Source: Lysobacteraceae bacterium PS02340 | Lineage (GTDB): Bacteria > Pseudomonadota > Gammaproteobacteria > Xanthomonadales > Xanthomonadaceae | Direction of reading: 5' to 3' | NCBI GenBank assembly: GCA_029959605.1 | Contig: JASCOC010000002.1 | Span: 229,209 to 293,208, forward strand | DNA: 64,000 nucleotides | Part shown: positions 1 through 9,042 of the stretch, one piece after another | Position numbering within the stretch: position 1 is the stretch's first letter | Layout of the letters: each line of letters opens with the position of its first letter | Made by a program: the position numbers and the translations under genes | Notes under the pieces: generated by a model | What the model was told of the DNA's origin: nothing | What the model saw: the letters and a program-made list of their open reading frames with translations, nothing else | Database searches by the model: none

Positions 1-180
1 CAGCTTGCGCACCAGCGGGAATGCGATGCCCGGCTCGAGCACATCGTCCTCGTGGGCGCGCTGGTGTTCGGCGTAGGCCTCGATGCCCTGCGACTCGAAC
101 ACGGCATGGCTGTCCTCGAGATCGAACAAGGCGCGCGTGGTGATCGCGACGGTGAGCGTGGGAACGGACAGATCGGGCAT
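1..180 (-). CDS. 5'-nucleotidase, partial (N-terminal 60 residues)
   Basis: This gene starts at an ATG at 180 and runs off the left edge of the window, so only 60 residues are visible. They read MPDLSVPTLTVAITTRALFD, then an LEDSHAVFESQGIEAY stretch and a VLEPGIAFPLVRKL stretch. I recognise this as the N-terminus of the bacterial cytosolic 5'-nucleotidase family (PF06189), which dephosphorylates nucleoside monophosphates. The active-site region is not in view. It is divergent from the alpha/beta hydrolase at 371; the 190-bp gap presumably holds both promoters. The family call rests on a short N-terminus and is moderately sure. Confidence 0.75.
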   Translation of the reverse strand, partial: MPDLSVPTLTVAITTRALFDLEDSHAVFESQGIEAYAEHQRAHEDDVLEPGIAFPLVRKL

Positions 181-370
181 GGCGGATCGCAGAACGAAAG
201 GGGGCGGCGGTGTCCGGCGAGACGCCGACGGTGCGAAGACCGTGACGCGGCCGGAACGGCCTACGCGAATTATGCGCGATCCCGGCACACGGGCCCCTGA
301 CCAACGGCACTGGGCCGCATCTGCGCGCGGGTGCAGCGTGGATCACAGTCCGCGCCACGAGGAATGCGCC

Positions 371-1486
371 ATGTCCTTTGCACGCCTGTGTGCCCTCGCC
401 CTGCTCGCGTTGCCGCTGTCCGCGGTGGCCGCGCCGCCGGGCGACGATGCCTACGCCGAGGCCCGCGGCATCGTCGGCGACCTGCAGCGCATCGTCGCCC
501 CGACCGGCGTGCAGGAAACGCACACCGTGCGGATCGGCGGCATCGACCAGGTGATCACCGTGCGCGGCATGGATCGCGCGAATCCGATCCTGCTCTACGT
601 CCATGGTGGACCGGCGGCGCCGATGATGCCGGCCTCGTGGACCTTCCAGAAGCCATGGGAGGACTACTTCACCGTCGTGCAGTGGGACCAGCGCGCAGCG
701 GGCCGCACGCTGCGGGCGAACGATGCCGATGCGGTCGCGCCGACGATCGCGATCGACCGCTACGTCGGCGACGCGATCGAACTGATCGACTGGCTGCGCA
801 CGACCTACGGCAAGCGCAAGGTGATCCTGGTCGGTCACAGCTGGGGCAGCGTGATCGGCATGCGCGTACTGGCGGAGAAGCCCGAATGGCTGCACGCCTA
901 CGTCGGCATCGGTCAGATCATCCATCCGTGGAGCGACGAGACCATCGGCTACACGCATGCGCTCGACGCTGCGCGCAGCGAGGGCAACGCCACCGCGGTG
1001 AGCGAACTCGAAGCGCTGGCGCCCTACCCCGGCGCCGATCTGCGGGGCGGCCGCATCGACGCGCAGCGCAAGTGGGTCATCCACTACGGCGGCCACAGTG
1101 CGTACCGCGACAATTCCGACTACTACTTCCACGCGCAACGGCTGTCGCCCGACTACACGCCCGAGGATCGGCGCGCGATCGCCGCCGGCAGCACGCTCAC
1201 GCTCGACCGCATCCTCGGCCAGTGGCGCAGCGTCGATTTCCGCGGCCTGCAGCGCGTGCAGGCGCCGGTGGTGATGCTGCTGGGCCGGCACGACTACACC
1301 ACGCCCTCGCGACCGGTCGCTGACTGGATCGCCGCCGTGGATGCCCCGTTCAAGCATGCGACGTGGTTCGAGCATTCGGCGCACTTCGCACCGATCGAGG
1401 AACCTGGACGCACCCTGATGACGCTGGTGCAGCGCGTGCGTCCGCTCGCGGTGACCGCAGGCGATGGCGCAGCGCTGGTCGACTGA
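371..1486 (+). CDS. exported alpha/beta hydrolase, proline iminopeptidase-like
   Basis: The 371-residue product starts at the ATG at 371, which has a GAGGAA ribosome site six bases upstream; the frame stays open further 5' but that part lacks a signal peptide. Residues 1-20 (MSFARLCALALLALPLSAVA) form a Sec signal, so the enzyme should be periplasmic. The fold is shown by an HGGP oxyanion motif, the nucleophile elbow GHSWGS, an acid in GRHDYTTP and a late histidine in EHSAHFAP, giving a complete Ser-Asp-His triad. HGGP is typical of the proline iminopeptidase branch (peptidase S33), but exported members have varied substrates, so the substrate is unknown. It converges on nadK with only six bases between the stops. 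Confidence 0.88.
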   Translation: MSFARLCALALLALPLSAVAAPPGDDAYAEARGIVGDLQRIVAPTGVQETHTVRIGGIDQVITVRGMDRANPILLYVHGGPAAPMMPASWTFQKPWEDYFTVVQWDQRAAGRTLRANDADAVAPTIAIDRYVGDAIELIDWLRTTYGKRKVILVGHSWGSVIGMRVLAEKPEWLHAYVGIGQIIHPWSDETIGYTHALDAARSEGNATAVSELEALAPYPGADLRGGRIDAQRKWVIHYGGHSAYRDNSDYYFHAQRLSPDYTPEDRRAIAAGSTLTLDRILGQWRSVDFRGLQRVQAPVVMLLGRHDYTTPSRPVADWIAAVDAPFKHATWFEHSAHFAPIEEPGRTLMTLVQRVRPLAVTAGDGAALVD

Positions 1487-1492
1487 CGCCGA

Positions 1493-2281
1493 TCAGACCA
1501 CGAACTGCTCGCTGAGGATGCGCTCTTCGAGATTGTGTTCGGCGTCGAACAACAGCGTCACGGTGCGCTCGCGGGATTCGCGGATCGTGACTTCGACGAC
1601 ATCGCGCACTTCGTGCGAATCGGCGGTCACGCTGACCGGGCGCTTGTAGGGATCGAGCACGCGGAAGCGCACTTCGGTCTCCGCACGCAGGATCGCGCCC
1701 CGCCAGCGACGCGGCCGGAACGGTGCGATCGGCGTCAATGCGACGACGCCCGCACCGAGCGGCAGGATCGGGCCGTGCGCGGAGAAGTTGTAGGCGGTGC
1801 TGCCGGCGGCGGTCGACAGGATCACGCCGTCGGCCACGAGTTCCTCGAGGCGCGTCACGCCGTTGAGATCGATCTGCAGATGCGCGGCCTGGCGCGTCTG
1901 CCGCAGCAGCGCGACCTCGTTGTAGGCGAGCGAGGTGACGGTCGCGCCGGATTCCGTTTCGGTGCGCATTTCCAGCGGACGCAGCACGGCCGGCTCGGCC
2001 GCCGCGATGCGCGCCAGCAGATCGGAGCCCGACGCGGGATCGTCCTGCCGGTAGTGATTCATCAGAAAACCCACGGTCCCCAGCTTCATGCCGTAGACCG
2101 GTTTGCCGAGCTGCCCATGGCGGTGCAGCGTCTGCAGCATGAACCCATCGCCCCCGAGCGGCACCAGCACGTCGGCAGCCTCGGGTTCGCACTGCCCGTG
2201 CAGGCCCGTCAGCACCGACAGGGCGCGTTGCGCGCCATCGGCCTGGCTGGCGATGAAAGCGATGCGGGGCGTTGCGGTCAT
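1493..2281 (-). CDS. nadK: NAD kinase
   Basis: The 262-residue product phosphorylates NAD to NADP in the cytoplasm, using ATP or polyphosphate. The family signature GGDG is at residues 43-46 ([10 protein letters not shown]), followed by the [10 protein letters not shown] and NEVAL blocks and the [19 protein letters not shown] substrate-binding stretch. Length is slightly shorter than E. coli NadK (about 290), as is usual in xanthomonads. The ATG at 2281 begins [13 protein letters not shown], which fits the first beta strand. It lies 142 bp downstream of the glutamate dehydrogenase gene on the same strand and may be co-transcribed with it; both handle NAD(P). Confidence 0.95.
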   Translation of the reverse strand: MTATPRIAFIASQADGAQRALSVLTGLHGQCEPEAADVLVPLGGDGFMLQTLHRHGQLGKPVYGMKLGTVGFLMNHYRQDDPASGSDLLARIAAAEPAVLRPLEMRTETESGATVTSLAYNEVALLRQTRQAAHLQIDLNGVTRLEELVADGVILSTAAGSTAYNFSAHGPILPLGAGVVALTPIAPFRPRRWRGAILRAETEVRFRVLDPYKRPVSVTADSHEVRDVVEVTIRESRERTVTLLFDAEHNLEERILSEQFVV

Positions 2282-2423
2282 CGGCGGGCCGGTGCGTGAA
2301 CGTCGGCGCGCAGCTTAGCGCAGGCGCCGTACGGGGAGGTCGCGCATGCGGCCATCCGCATCCCTGCCCGCCCGGTGGTCGGGCGCGCCGGGCGCGACGG
2401 ATGGCGGCCTATGAAACGCCGCG

Positions 2424-5400
2424 TCAGCTGCGCTGCACCAGCTGCGACACGCGCTGCACCGCGACCGAGGCGGTCGGATAGTCCAGCGACTTCTGCGCCG
2501 CGAGTTCGCCGAGCATCGCCAGGGTGAAACGCAGCGCGGAATCGTCGCGTTCCAGCCACGCCTGCACCTTGGCCTCCGGCGTGGCGCCCGGCATCGACAG
2601 CACCTGCGACACGAGGGCGCGGTGCTGCTGGCCGAGTTCCTCGCGCAGCACGCCACGTGCGACCGCATGCCAGCGACCGTCGACTTCCAGCGCGTCGATC
2701 TGCGCGGTGAGCCACGGCAGGTTCAGCGCTTCGCCGAGACGGAAGTGCAGACGCGCGACGTCGACCGGCTTCTGCTTGCGCTCGCTCGCGACCTCGATGA
2801 TGTCCCACGCCGCTTCGAGATACGGCAGCGCCGCCAGCTCGATCGCGAGCGACTTCGGCACACCCTTCTCGATCCACGCCTGCAGGCTGGCATCGTGTTC
2901 GGCGCGCTGGCCGTCGGCGATGATCTTGCTGCCGTCGCGGATCGCGTGGAAGCCGTCGTGGTAGCGATCGACCGCCGTGGTGATGTCCGGCAGTGCGCCC
3001 GGACGCGCGAGCAGCCAGCGGGTGAATGCACGCTGCAGGTTCCAGATCACCTGCAGGGCGTCGACCTGCACCGACTCGGGCACCTGGCCGTCGAGTGCGT
3101 CGATCTGGCCCCACAGCGCACGTGCCTCGATCGTCTCGCGGGTGATCGTGAACGCCTTGGCGACTTCACCCGGGCTGCGGCCGCTGTCTTCCTGCATGCG
3201 TAGCAGGAAGGTCGCGCCCATGCGGTTGATCATGGTGTTGGTGACCGCGGTCGCGATGATCTCGCGCTTCAGGCGGTGGCCTTCCATCAGTTCGGCGTAC
3301 TTCTTCTGCAGCGGCTGCGGGAAGTAGCGCTGCAGCTCGCGCGACAGATACGGATCTTCGGGAATGTCGGAGTCGAGCATCTGGTCGAACGCGACCAGCT
3401 TCGAATACGACAGCAGCACCGACAGCTCCGGACGCGTCAGGCCCAGACCCTTGGCCTTGCGCTCGGAAATCTCGGCATCCGACGGCAGGAACTCGATCTG
3501 GCGATCGAGCAGGCCCTGCGCTTCCAGCGTGCGGATGAAGTGGCGCTTGGAACCCAGGCGCGACACGCTCATGCGCTCCATCAGGCTCAACGCCTGGTTC
3601 TGGCGGTAGTTGTCCCACAGCACCAGACCGGCGACTTCGTCGGTCATCGACGCCAGCAGCTTGTTGCGCGCCGGCAGCTTCATGCGGCCGTCCTGCACCA
3701 GGGCGTTGAGCAGGATCTTGATGTTGACCTCGTGGTCGGAGGTGTCCACGCCGGCCGAGTTGTCGATGAAGTCGGTATTGAGCAGCACGCCGTGCAGTGC
3801 GGCCTCGATACGGCCGAGCTGGGTCAGGCCCAGATTGCCGCCCTCGCCCACCACCTTGCAGCGCAGGTCGCGGCCATCGACGCGCAGCGCATTGTTGGCG
3901 CGGTCGCCGACGTCGGCATGGGTTTCGCCGGAGGACTTCACGTAGGTGCCGATGCCGCCGTTCCACAGCAGATCGACCGGCGCGCGCAGGATCGCCGACA
4001 TCAGTTCGTTCGGGCTGATCGAGGTCGCATCGCCCTCGATGCCCAGCGCTTCGCGCGCTTCGGCCGAGAGCGGAATCGACTTCGCGCTGCGCGGCCACAC
4101 GCCGCCACCCTTGGCGATCAGGCTCTTGTCGTAGTCCTCCCAGCTCGAACGCGGAATGGCGAACATGCGCTGGCGCTCGACGAAGGAGCGCGCAGCGTCC
4201 GGGTTCGGGTCGATGAAGATGTGGCGGTGATCGAATGCGGCGACCAGGCGGATGTGTTCGCTCAGCAGCATGCCGTTGCCGAACACGTCGCCGGACATGT
4301 CGCCCACGCCCACGGTCGTGAAGTCCTGCGTCTGCGAATTGCGGCCCATCGCACGGAAGTGGCGCTTGACCGATTCCCAGGCGCCGCGCGCGGTGATGCC
4401 CATGCCCTTGTGGTCGTAACCGACCGAGCCGCCGGACGCGAACGCGTCGTCGAGCCAGAAGCCGTGCTCGCGGGCGATGCCGTTGGCGATATCGGAGAAG
4501 GTCGCGGTGCCCTTGTCGGCGGCAACGACGAGATAGGGATCGTTGTCGTCGTGACGCACGACGTCGTTCGGGGGCACGATCGCGCCTTCGACGATGTTGT
4601 CGGTGATCTGCAGCAGGCCGTTGATGAACAGCGAGTAGCAGGCGACGCCTTCGGCGAACTGCGCGTCGCGGTCGCCACCCACCGGCGGACGCTTGACGAT
4701 GAAGCCGCCCTTCGAGCCGACCGGCACGATGACGGTGTTCTTGACCATCTGCGCCTTGACCAGACCCAGCACTTCGGTGCGGAAGTCCTCGCGGCGGTCC
4801 GACCAGCGCAGGCCGCCACGGGCGACCGGGCCGAAGCGCAGGTGGATACCTTCCACGCGCGGACCGTAGACGAAGATCTCGCGATACGGACGCGGCTTCG
4901 GCAGTTCCGGCACGCGCGCCGAATCGAACTTGAAGCTGATCGTGTCGAGCAGGCCGCCGTCGCGGCTCTTCTGGTAGTAGCTGGTGCGCAGCGTCGCGTC
5001 GACGACCGCGAGATAGCTGCGCAGGATGCGGTCCTCGTCGAGGCTGGACACGCGATCGAGCAGTCCCTTGAGCGCGGCGCGCGCGGCTTCGTACTGCGTG
5101 TCGCGATCGCTGCCGCGGGCATCGAGCAGCGGCTGCAGCGCGGTCAGCGTCGCCTCGTCGTGGCCGGTCAGCGCCTGCAGCTGGGCCGCGAAGGCCTCGC
5201 GGCCGGCGTCGATCTGCGCGCGGCTCTCGGCGCCGGTCGCGGGATCGAAGCGCGATTCGAAGACTTCGACCAGCAGACGCGCGAGCAGCGGATAGCGTGC
5301 CAGCGTGTCTTCGACATAGGCCTGCGAGAATGGCACGCCGACCTGCAGCAGGTACTTGCAGTAGCCGCGCAGCATCGCGATCTGGCGCCAGTCGAGATCG

Positions 5401-7460
5401 GCGCCCAGCACGAGACGGTTGAAGCCGTCGTTCTCGGCATCGCCGCGCCACACGCGGTCGAAGGCCTCGGTGAAGGCCTGCGCGCGCGCGTCGACGTCGA
5501 TCGCGCCGGTGGTGGCTTCGACGTAGAAGTCCTGCAGGAACAGCGTGGTGCCGTCGACCTCGATGCGGTTGGGATGCTCGGCGATCACGCGCAGCCCGAG
5601 GTTTTCCATCACCGGCAGCACGTCCGACAGCGGAATGTGCGCGTCGCGGCGATAGAGCTTGAAGTGCAGCACCGACTCGCCGGTGGTCGGCAGCGGCTGG
5701 GTGTAGAAGCTCAGCTGCAGCGACTCGGACTCGGCGGTCGCGGCCAGCTTCTCGACGTCGGTCGCGGCTGCGGCCGGCGATGCGAACTCGATGTAGGCCG
5801 GCGACAGCGCACGGCCGAAGCGGCCCGCCAGGCGCAGGCCTTCCGCCTCGCCGTGACGGCGCACGAGTTCGTCGCGCAGATCGTCCTGCCAGTTACGCAC
5901 GATCGCCTGCAGCGCCTGCTCCAGCGCGCCCTGGTCGATGTCGGACGCGACGCCGGCGCGCGGACGCACGATCAGATGCAGCTGCGCCAGCGGCGATTCG
6001 CCGAGCACGACGCTCGCATCGACGTGGTCGGCCTGCATGACCTCGCGCAGCAGCTGTTCGATGCGGCGACGCACGTCGGTATTGAAGCGGTCACGCGGAA
6101 TGTAGACCAGCACCGAATAGAAGCGGCCGTAACGGTCCTTGCGCAGGAACAGACGGCTGCGCACGCGCTCCTGCAGGCCGAGGATGCCGGTGCCCAGACG
6201 GAACAGTTCGTCGGGCGTCGACTGGAACAGCTCGTCGCGCGGCAGCGTTTCGAGCAGATGCTTGAGTGCCTTTCCGCTGTGGCCGGTCGGCTTGAGTCCG
6301 GACTCGGTCATCACGTGTTCGAAGCGCTCGCGCACCAGCGGGATGTCCCACGGACGGCGCGTGTAGGCGCTCGAGGTGTACAGGCCGAGGAAGCGCTGTT
6401 CGCTGACCACATTGCCGGCGTCGTCGTAACCGAGGATGCCGATGTAGTCCATGTAGCCGGGACGGTGCACGGTGGAACGTGCACTGGTCTTGGTCAGGAT
6501 CAGCGCATCGATCAGGCCTTCGCGGCGCAAGGCATCGGCGCCGAGCTCGCTGATCGGACGCGACTTCACCGCGCCGGGCGTGCGCAGCAGGCCCATGCCG
6601 CTGTCGGGCACGGCTTCCAGACGCGCATCGTCGCCCTTGCGCTTCACCTTGTAGGCGCGGTAGCCGAAGAACGTGAAGTGGTCGTTAGCGGCCCAGCGCA
6701 GGAACTCCTGGGCTTCGGCGCGGCTCGACTCCGACACCGGAATCTTCTGCGATTCCAGATCGGTCGCCATCTGCAGCATCTTCTCGCGCATCGACGGCCA
6801 GTCGGCAACGATCACCCGCACGTCGTCGAGCACGCCGCGCACCAGCGCCTCGATGCGCGCGTTGTCTTCGGGCGTCTGCCGGTCGATCTCCAGATGCATC
6901 ACCGATTCGGCGTCGCCCTCGCCCACGCCGGTCAGACGGCCGGCACGGTCGCGCGTGATCGACAGCACCGGATGGCCCAGCACGTGCACGCCGATGCCCT
7001 GCTCGGCCAGCGCCATCGTCACCGAGTCGACCAGGAACGGCATGTCGTCGTTGACGACCTGCAGCACGGTGTGCGGCGACTCCCAGCCGTGGGTCTTCAT
7101 CACCGGATTGAACAGCCGCACGTTCGCCGTGCCGGGCTTGCGCTTGCCGGCGAAGTCGAACAGGTCCGCGGCGAGCGCGGCCCAGCCGTCGGCGCTGTGC
7201 AGGGGCAGCTCGTCTTCGGTCATGCGGCGGTAGAAGGCCTGCGCGAACGCGCCGGCATCCGCGTGCGCGGCCTTGCCGGCGCGGCGGCGCACGGCGTCGA
7301 AGATCGGGTCGAGCAGGCCGAGGCCGGCGCGGCGCGGCGGCGCGGGCAGCACGCTGGCAGCCTTCTTCTTCGCCGGCGCGGCGGCCTTGGTGGCGGACTT
7401 GGAGGATTTCGCCGGCACTGCGGCCGCGGCGGATTTACCTGTCTTGCGCGATGAGGTCAT
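2424..7460 (-). CDS. gdhB: NAD-dependent glutamate dehydrogenase, large (GDH-180 class)
   Basis: At 1678 residues this is a full-length member of the very large bacterial NAD-GDH family (PF05088), which oxidises glutamate to 2-oxoglutarate and ammonia. A long ACT-like regulatory N-terminal half precedes the catalytic core. The core is marked near residues 880-930 by RFGPVARGGLRWSDRREDFR and VPVGSKGGFIVKRP, with the glycine-rich and catalytic-lysine region, and by a later NAD-fold stretch VVGEGGNLGLTQLGR. The first ~40 residues are an unusual Lys/Ala/Ser-rich tail (see findings). The ATG at 7460 is the first in frame. The enzyme is cytoplasmic and NAD-linked, so it most likely serves glutamate catabolism, feeding the 2-oxoglutarate dehydrogenase encoded at 31.3 kb. 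Very sure of the family. Confidence 0.96.
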   Translation of the reverse strand: MTSSRKTGKSAAAAVPAKSSKSATKAAAPAKKKAASVLPAPPRRAGLGLLDPIFDAVRRRAGKAAHADAGAFAQAFYRRMTEDELPLHSADGWAALAADLFDFAGKRKPGTANVRLFNPVMKTHGWESPHTVLQVVNDDMPFLVDSVTMALAEQGIGVHVLGHPVLSITRDRAGRLTGVGEGDAESVMHLEIDRQTPEDNARIEALVRGVLDDVRVIVADWPSMREKMLQMATDLESQKIPVSESSRAEAQEFLRWAANDHFTFFGYRAYKVKRKGDDARLEAVPDSGMGLLRTPGAVKSRPISELGADALRREGLIDALILTKTSARSTVHRPGYMDYIGILGYDDAGNVVSEQRFLGLYTSSAYTRRPWDIPLVRERFEHVMTESGLKPTGHSGKALKHLLETLPRDELFQSTPDELFRLGTGILGLQERVRSRLFLRKDRYGRFYSVLVYIPRDRFNTDVRRRIEQLLREVMQADHVDASVVLGESPLAQLHLIVRPRAGVASDIDQGALEQALQAIVRNWQDDLRDELVRRHGEAEGLRLAGRFGRALSPAYIEFASPAAAATDVEKLAATAESESLQLSFYTQPLPTTGESVLHFKLYRRDAHIPLSDVLPVMENLGLRVIAEHPNRIEVDGTTLFLQDFYVEATTGAIDVDARAQAFTEAFDRVWRGDAENDGFNRLVLGADLDWRQIAMLRGYCKYLLQVGVPFSQAYVEDTLARYPLLARLLVEVFESRFDPATGAESRAQIDAGREAFAAQLQALTGHDEATLTALQPLLDARGSDRDTQYEAARAALKGLLDRVSSLDEDRILRSYLAVVDATLRTSYYQKSRDGGLLDTISFKFDSARVPELPKPRPYREIFVYGPRVEGIHLRFGPVARGGLRWSDRREDFRTEVLGLVKAQMVKNTVIVPVGSKGGFIVKRPPVGGDRDAQFAEGVACYSLFINGLLQITDNIVEGAIVPPNDVVRHDDNDPYLVVAADKGTATFSDIANGIAREHGFWLDDAFASGGSVGYDHKGMGITARGAWESVKRHFRAMGRNSQTQDFTTVGVGDMSGDVFGNGMLLSEHIRLVAAFDHRHIFIDPNPDAARSFVERQRMFAIPRSSWEDYDKSLIAKGGGVWPRSAKSIPLSAEAREALGIEGDATSISPNELMSAILRAPVDLLWNGGIGTYVKSSGETHADVGDRANNALRVDGRDLRCKVVGEGGNLGLTQLGRIEAALHGVLLNTDFIDNSAGVDTSDHEVNIKILLNALVQDGRMKLPARNKLLASMTDEVAGLVLWDNYRQNQALSLMERMSVSRLGSKRHFIRTLEAQGLLDRQIEFLPSDAEISERKAKGLGLTRPELSVLLSYSKLVAFDQMLDSDIPEDPYLSRELQRYFPQPLQKKYAELMEGHRLKREIIATAVTNTMINRMGATFLLRMQEDSGRSPGEVAKAFTITRETIEARALWGQIDALDGQVPESVQVDALQVIWNLQRAFTRWLLARPGALPDITTAVDRYHDGFHAIRDGSKIIADGQRAEHDASLQAWIEKGVPKSLAIELAALPYLEAAWDIIEVASERKQKPVDVARLHFRLGEALNLPWLTAQIDALEVDGRWHAVARGVLREELGQQHRALVSQVLSMPGATPEAKVQAWLERDDSALRFTLAMLGELAAQKSLDYPTASVAVQRVSQLVQRS

Positions 7461-7639
7461 GACGACAAACGTTCCGATGCAATGAGGCCCGCGTTCTCAC
7501 GCGGGCCGACGGGAAGGAATCTCTCAATACGACGCGGCCGCACGGGCGGCCGGGTCGGGAACCACCGACGCCGCGCGGCCACGGGGGCGGCGCAGGCGAC
7601 GGACACACGCGGTGCTGGCGTGGAGAAGCGGCATGCGGA

Positions 7640-8788
7640 TCAGCGCAGACCGGTCTCGTTGCGGGCGATCACCAGACGCTGGATCTCGCTGGTGCCTTCG
7701 TAGATTTCGGTGATCTTGGCGTCGCGGAAGTACCGCTCGATCGGCATTTCCTTCGAGTAGCCCATGCCCCCGTGGATCTGCAACGCCTGGTGGGTGATCC
7801 ACATCGCGGCTTCAGATGCGGTGAGCTTGGCGATCGCGGCCTCGTTGCTGAAGCGCTTGCCCTCGCCCTTGAGCCAGGCCGCGCGCAGCGTGAGCAGCAG
7901 CGCCGCATCCAGCTTGCACTTCATGTCGGCGATCTTCGCCTGGGTCATCTGGAACGCGCCGATCGGCTGACCGAAGGCCTTGCGCTCCTTGACGTAGGCG
8001 ATCGTCGCCTCGTATGCGGCGCGGGCGATGCCGATCGCCTGCGAGGCGATGCCGATACGGCCGGCATCGAGCACGCCCATCGCGATCTTGAAGCCCTGAC
8101 CTTCCTCGCCGAGCACGTCGCCGGCCTGGGCCACGTAGTCCTGGAATTCGATCTCGCAGGTCGCCGAGGCGCGGATGCCGAGCTTGGGCTCGGTCTTGCC
8201 GCGATGGAACCCGTCGCGGCTGCCGTCGACGAGGAAGGCGGTGATGCCGCGCGCACCCTTGTCGGGCTCGGTCACGGCGAACAGCACGAAGTACTTGGCG
8301 ACGGGGCCGGAGGTGATCCAGCTCTTCTTGCCGTTGATCACGTACGTGCCGTCGGCCTGCTTGACCGCGCGGCACTTCATCGCCGTGGCATCGGAGCCCG
8401 ACTGCGGCTCGGTCAGCGCGAACGCGCCGATCTCGCGGCCTTCGGCAATCGCGCGCACGTATTCCTGCTTCTGCGCCTCGGTGCCGTGGGTCAGGATGCC
8501 GTTGCAGAACAGCGAGTTGTTGACCGACATGATCGTCGAGTGCGCGGCATCGGCCGCGGCCACCTCGACCATCGCCAGCACGTAGGAGATCGGGTCCATG
8601 CCCGCGCCGCCGTACTCGTCGGGCACTTCGATGCCCATCAGGCCGTTCTCGCCGAGCACCTTCATGTTCTCGACGGGAAAGTCACCGGTCCGGTCGTGAT
8701 GTTCGGCGCTGGGTGCGATCCGTTCCTGGGCGATCCGTCGCGCGATGTCCTGGATCATCAACTGCTCTTCGCTGAAACCGAACTCCAC
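7640..8788 (-). CDS. acyl-CoA dehydrogenase
   Basis: The 382-residue flavoenzyme dehydrogenates acyl-CoA thioesters, passing electrons to ETF. I chose the GTG at 8788 (VEFGFSEEQLMIQDIARR) because an AGGAG lies nine bases upstream and homologues start there; an in-frame ATG at 8836 would add 16 atypical residues. Visible signatures are FALTEPQSGSDA, WITSGPVAKYFVLFA, GVLDAGRIGIASQAIGIARAA and the catalytic-glutamate block IYEGTSEIQRLVIARN near the C-terminus. Length and motifs fit short/branched-chain acyl-CoA dehydrogenases; the chain-length preference cannot be read from sequence. It is divergent from the ArsR-metH operon. A TACAAT element on the minus strand (8822-8827) is a possible -10, in which case the leader begins near position 8815. 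Confidence 0.93.
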   Translation of the reverse strand: MEFGFSEEQLMIQDIARRIAQERIAPSAEHHDRTGDFPVENMKVLGENGLMGIEVPDEYGGAGMDPISYVLAMVEVAAADAAHSTIMSVNNSLFCNGILTHGTEAQKQEYVRAIAEGREIGAFALTEPQSGSDATAMKCRAVKQADGTYVINGKKSWITSGPVAKYFVLFAVTEPDKGARGITAFLVDGSRDGFHRGKTEPKLGIRASATCEIEFQDYVAQAGDVLGEEGQGFKIAMGVLDAGRIGIASQAIGIARAAYEATIAYVKERKAFGQPIGAFQMTQAKIADMKCKLDAALLLTLRAAWLKGEGKRFSNEAAIAKLTASEAAMWITHQALQIHGGMGYSKEMPIERYFRDAKITEIYEGTSEIQRLVIARNETGLR

Positions 8789-8984
8789 GGCGTGCAACTC
8801 CTGCTCGAAAACGATCCGGCGATTGTAACGTTCCAACCCGGTAAAACACCCGCAAAACCGGTTCCGCAGTGCAGCATGAATCGACCGGAAACAGCGCGGC
8901 GGACGCGACGCTTCGCATCATGCAAACGGTGTATGACGGGCGCCGGATCGTGTGACCGTGGCGTGACGCTGACGTCACCGAACC

Positions 8985-9013
8985 TTGACCCGGTCGCCGC
9001 GCGCCCCGACAAT
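8985..9013 (+). promoter_or_regulatory. sigma-70-like promoter of the ArsR-metH operon
   Basis: TTGACC at 8985-8990 is separated by exactly 17 bases from GACAAT at 9008-9013. The -35 matches consensus at five of six positions and the -10 at four of six. The predicted start of transcription, about 9020, falls inside the palindrome at 9014-9039, so repressor binding there would block initiation. Not experimentally mapped. Confidence 0.6.
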
Positions 9014-9039
9014 TATCTCTATATCGCGATATGGAGATA
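9014..9039. promoter_or_regulatory. 26-bp palindrome, likely operator of the ArsR-type regulator
   Basis: The centre ATATCGCGATAT (9021-9032) is a perfect 12-bp palindrome. The symmetry extends outward with TATCTC on the left and GAGATA on the right, so 12 of 13 base pairs are self-complementary; the only mismatch is 9020/9033. The right arm contains the GGAG ribosome site (9033-9036) of the regulator gene starting at 9043. Position directly after the -10 and over the ribosome site is that of an autoregulatory repressor site. Confidence 0.7.
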
Positions 9040-9042
9040 TTG

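Noticed and set aside
3276..7454. 1392-codon open frame antisense to NAD-glutamate dehydrogenase
   Set aside because: In DNA with strongly GC-biased third positions the antisense frame stays open by chance. The translation is low-complexity (His, Arg, Gln, Val, Ala) with no domain, and the opposite strand encodes a clear enzyme.
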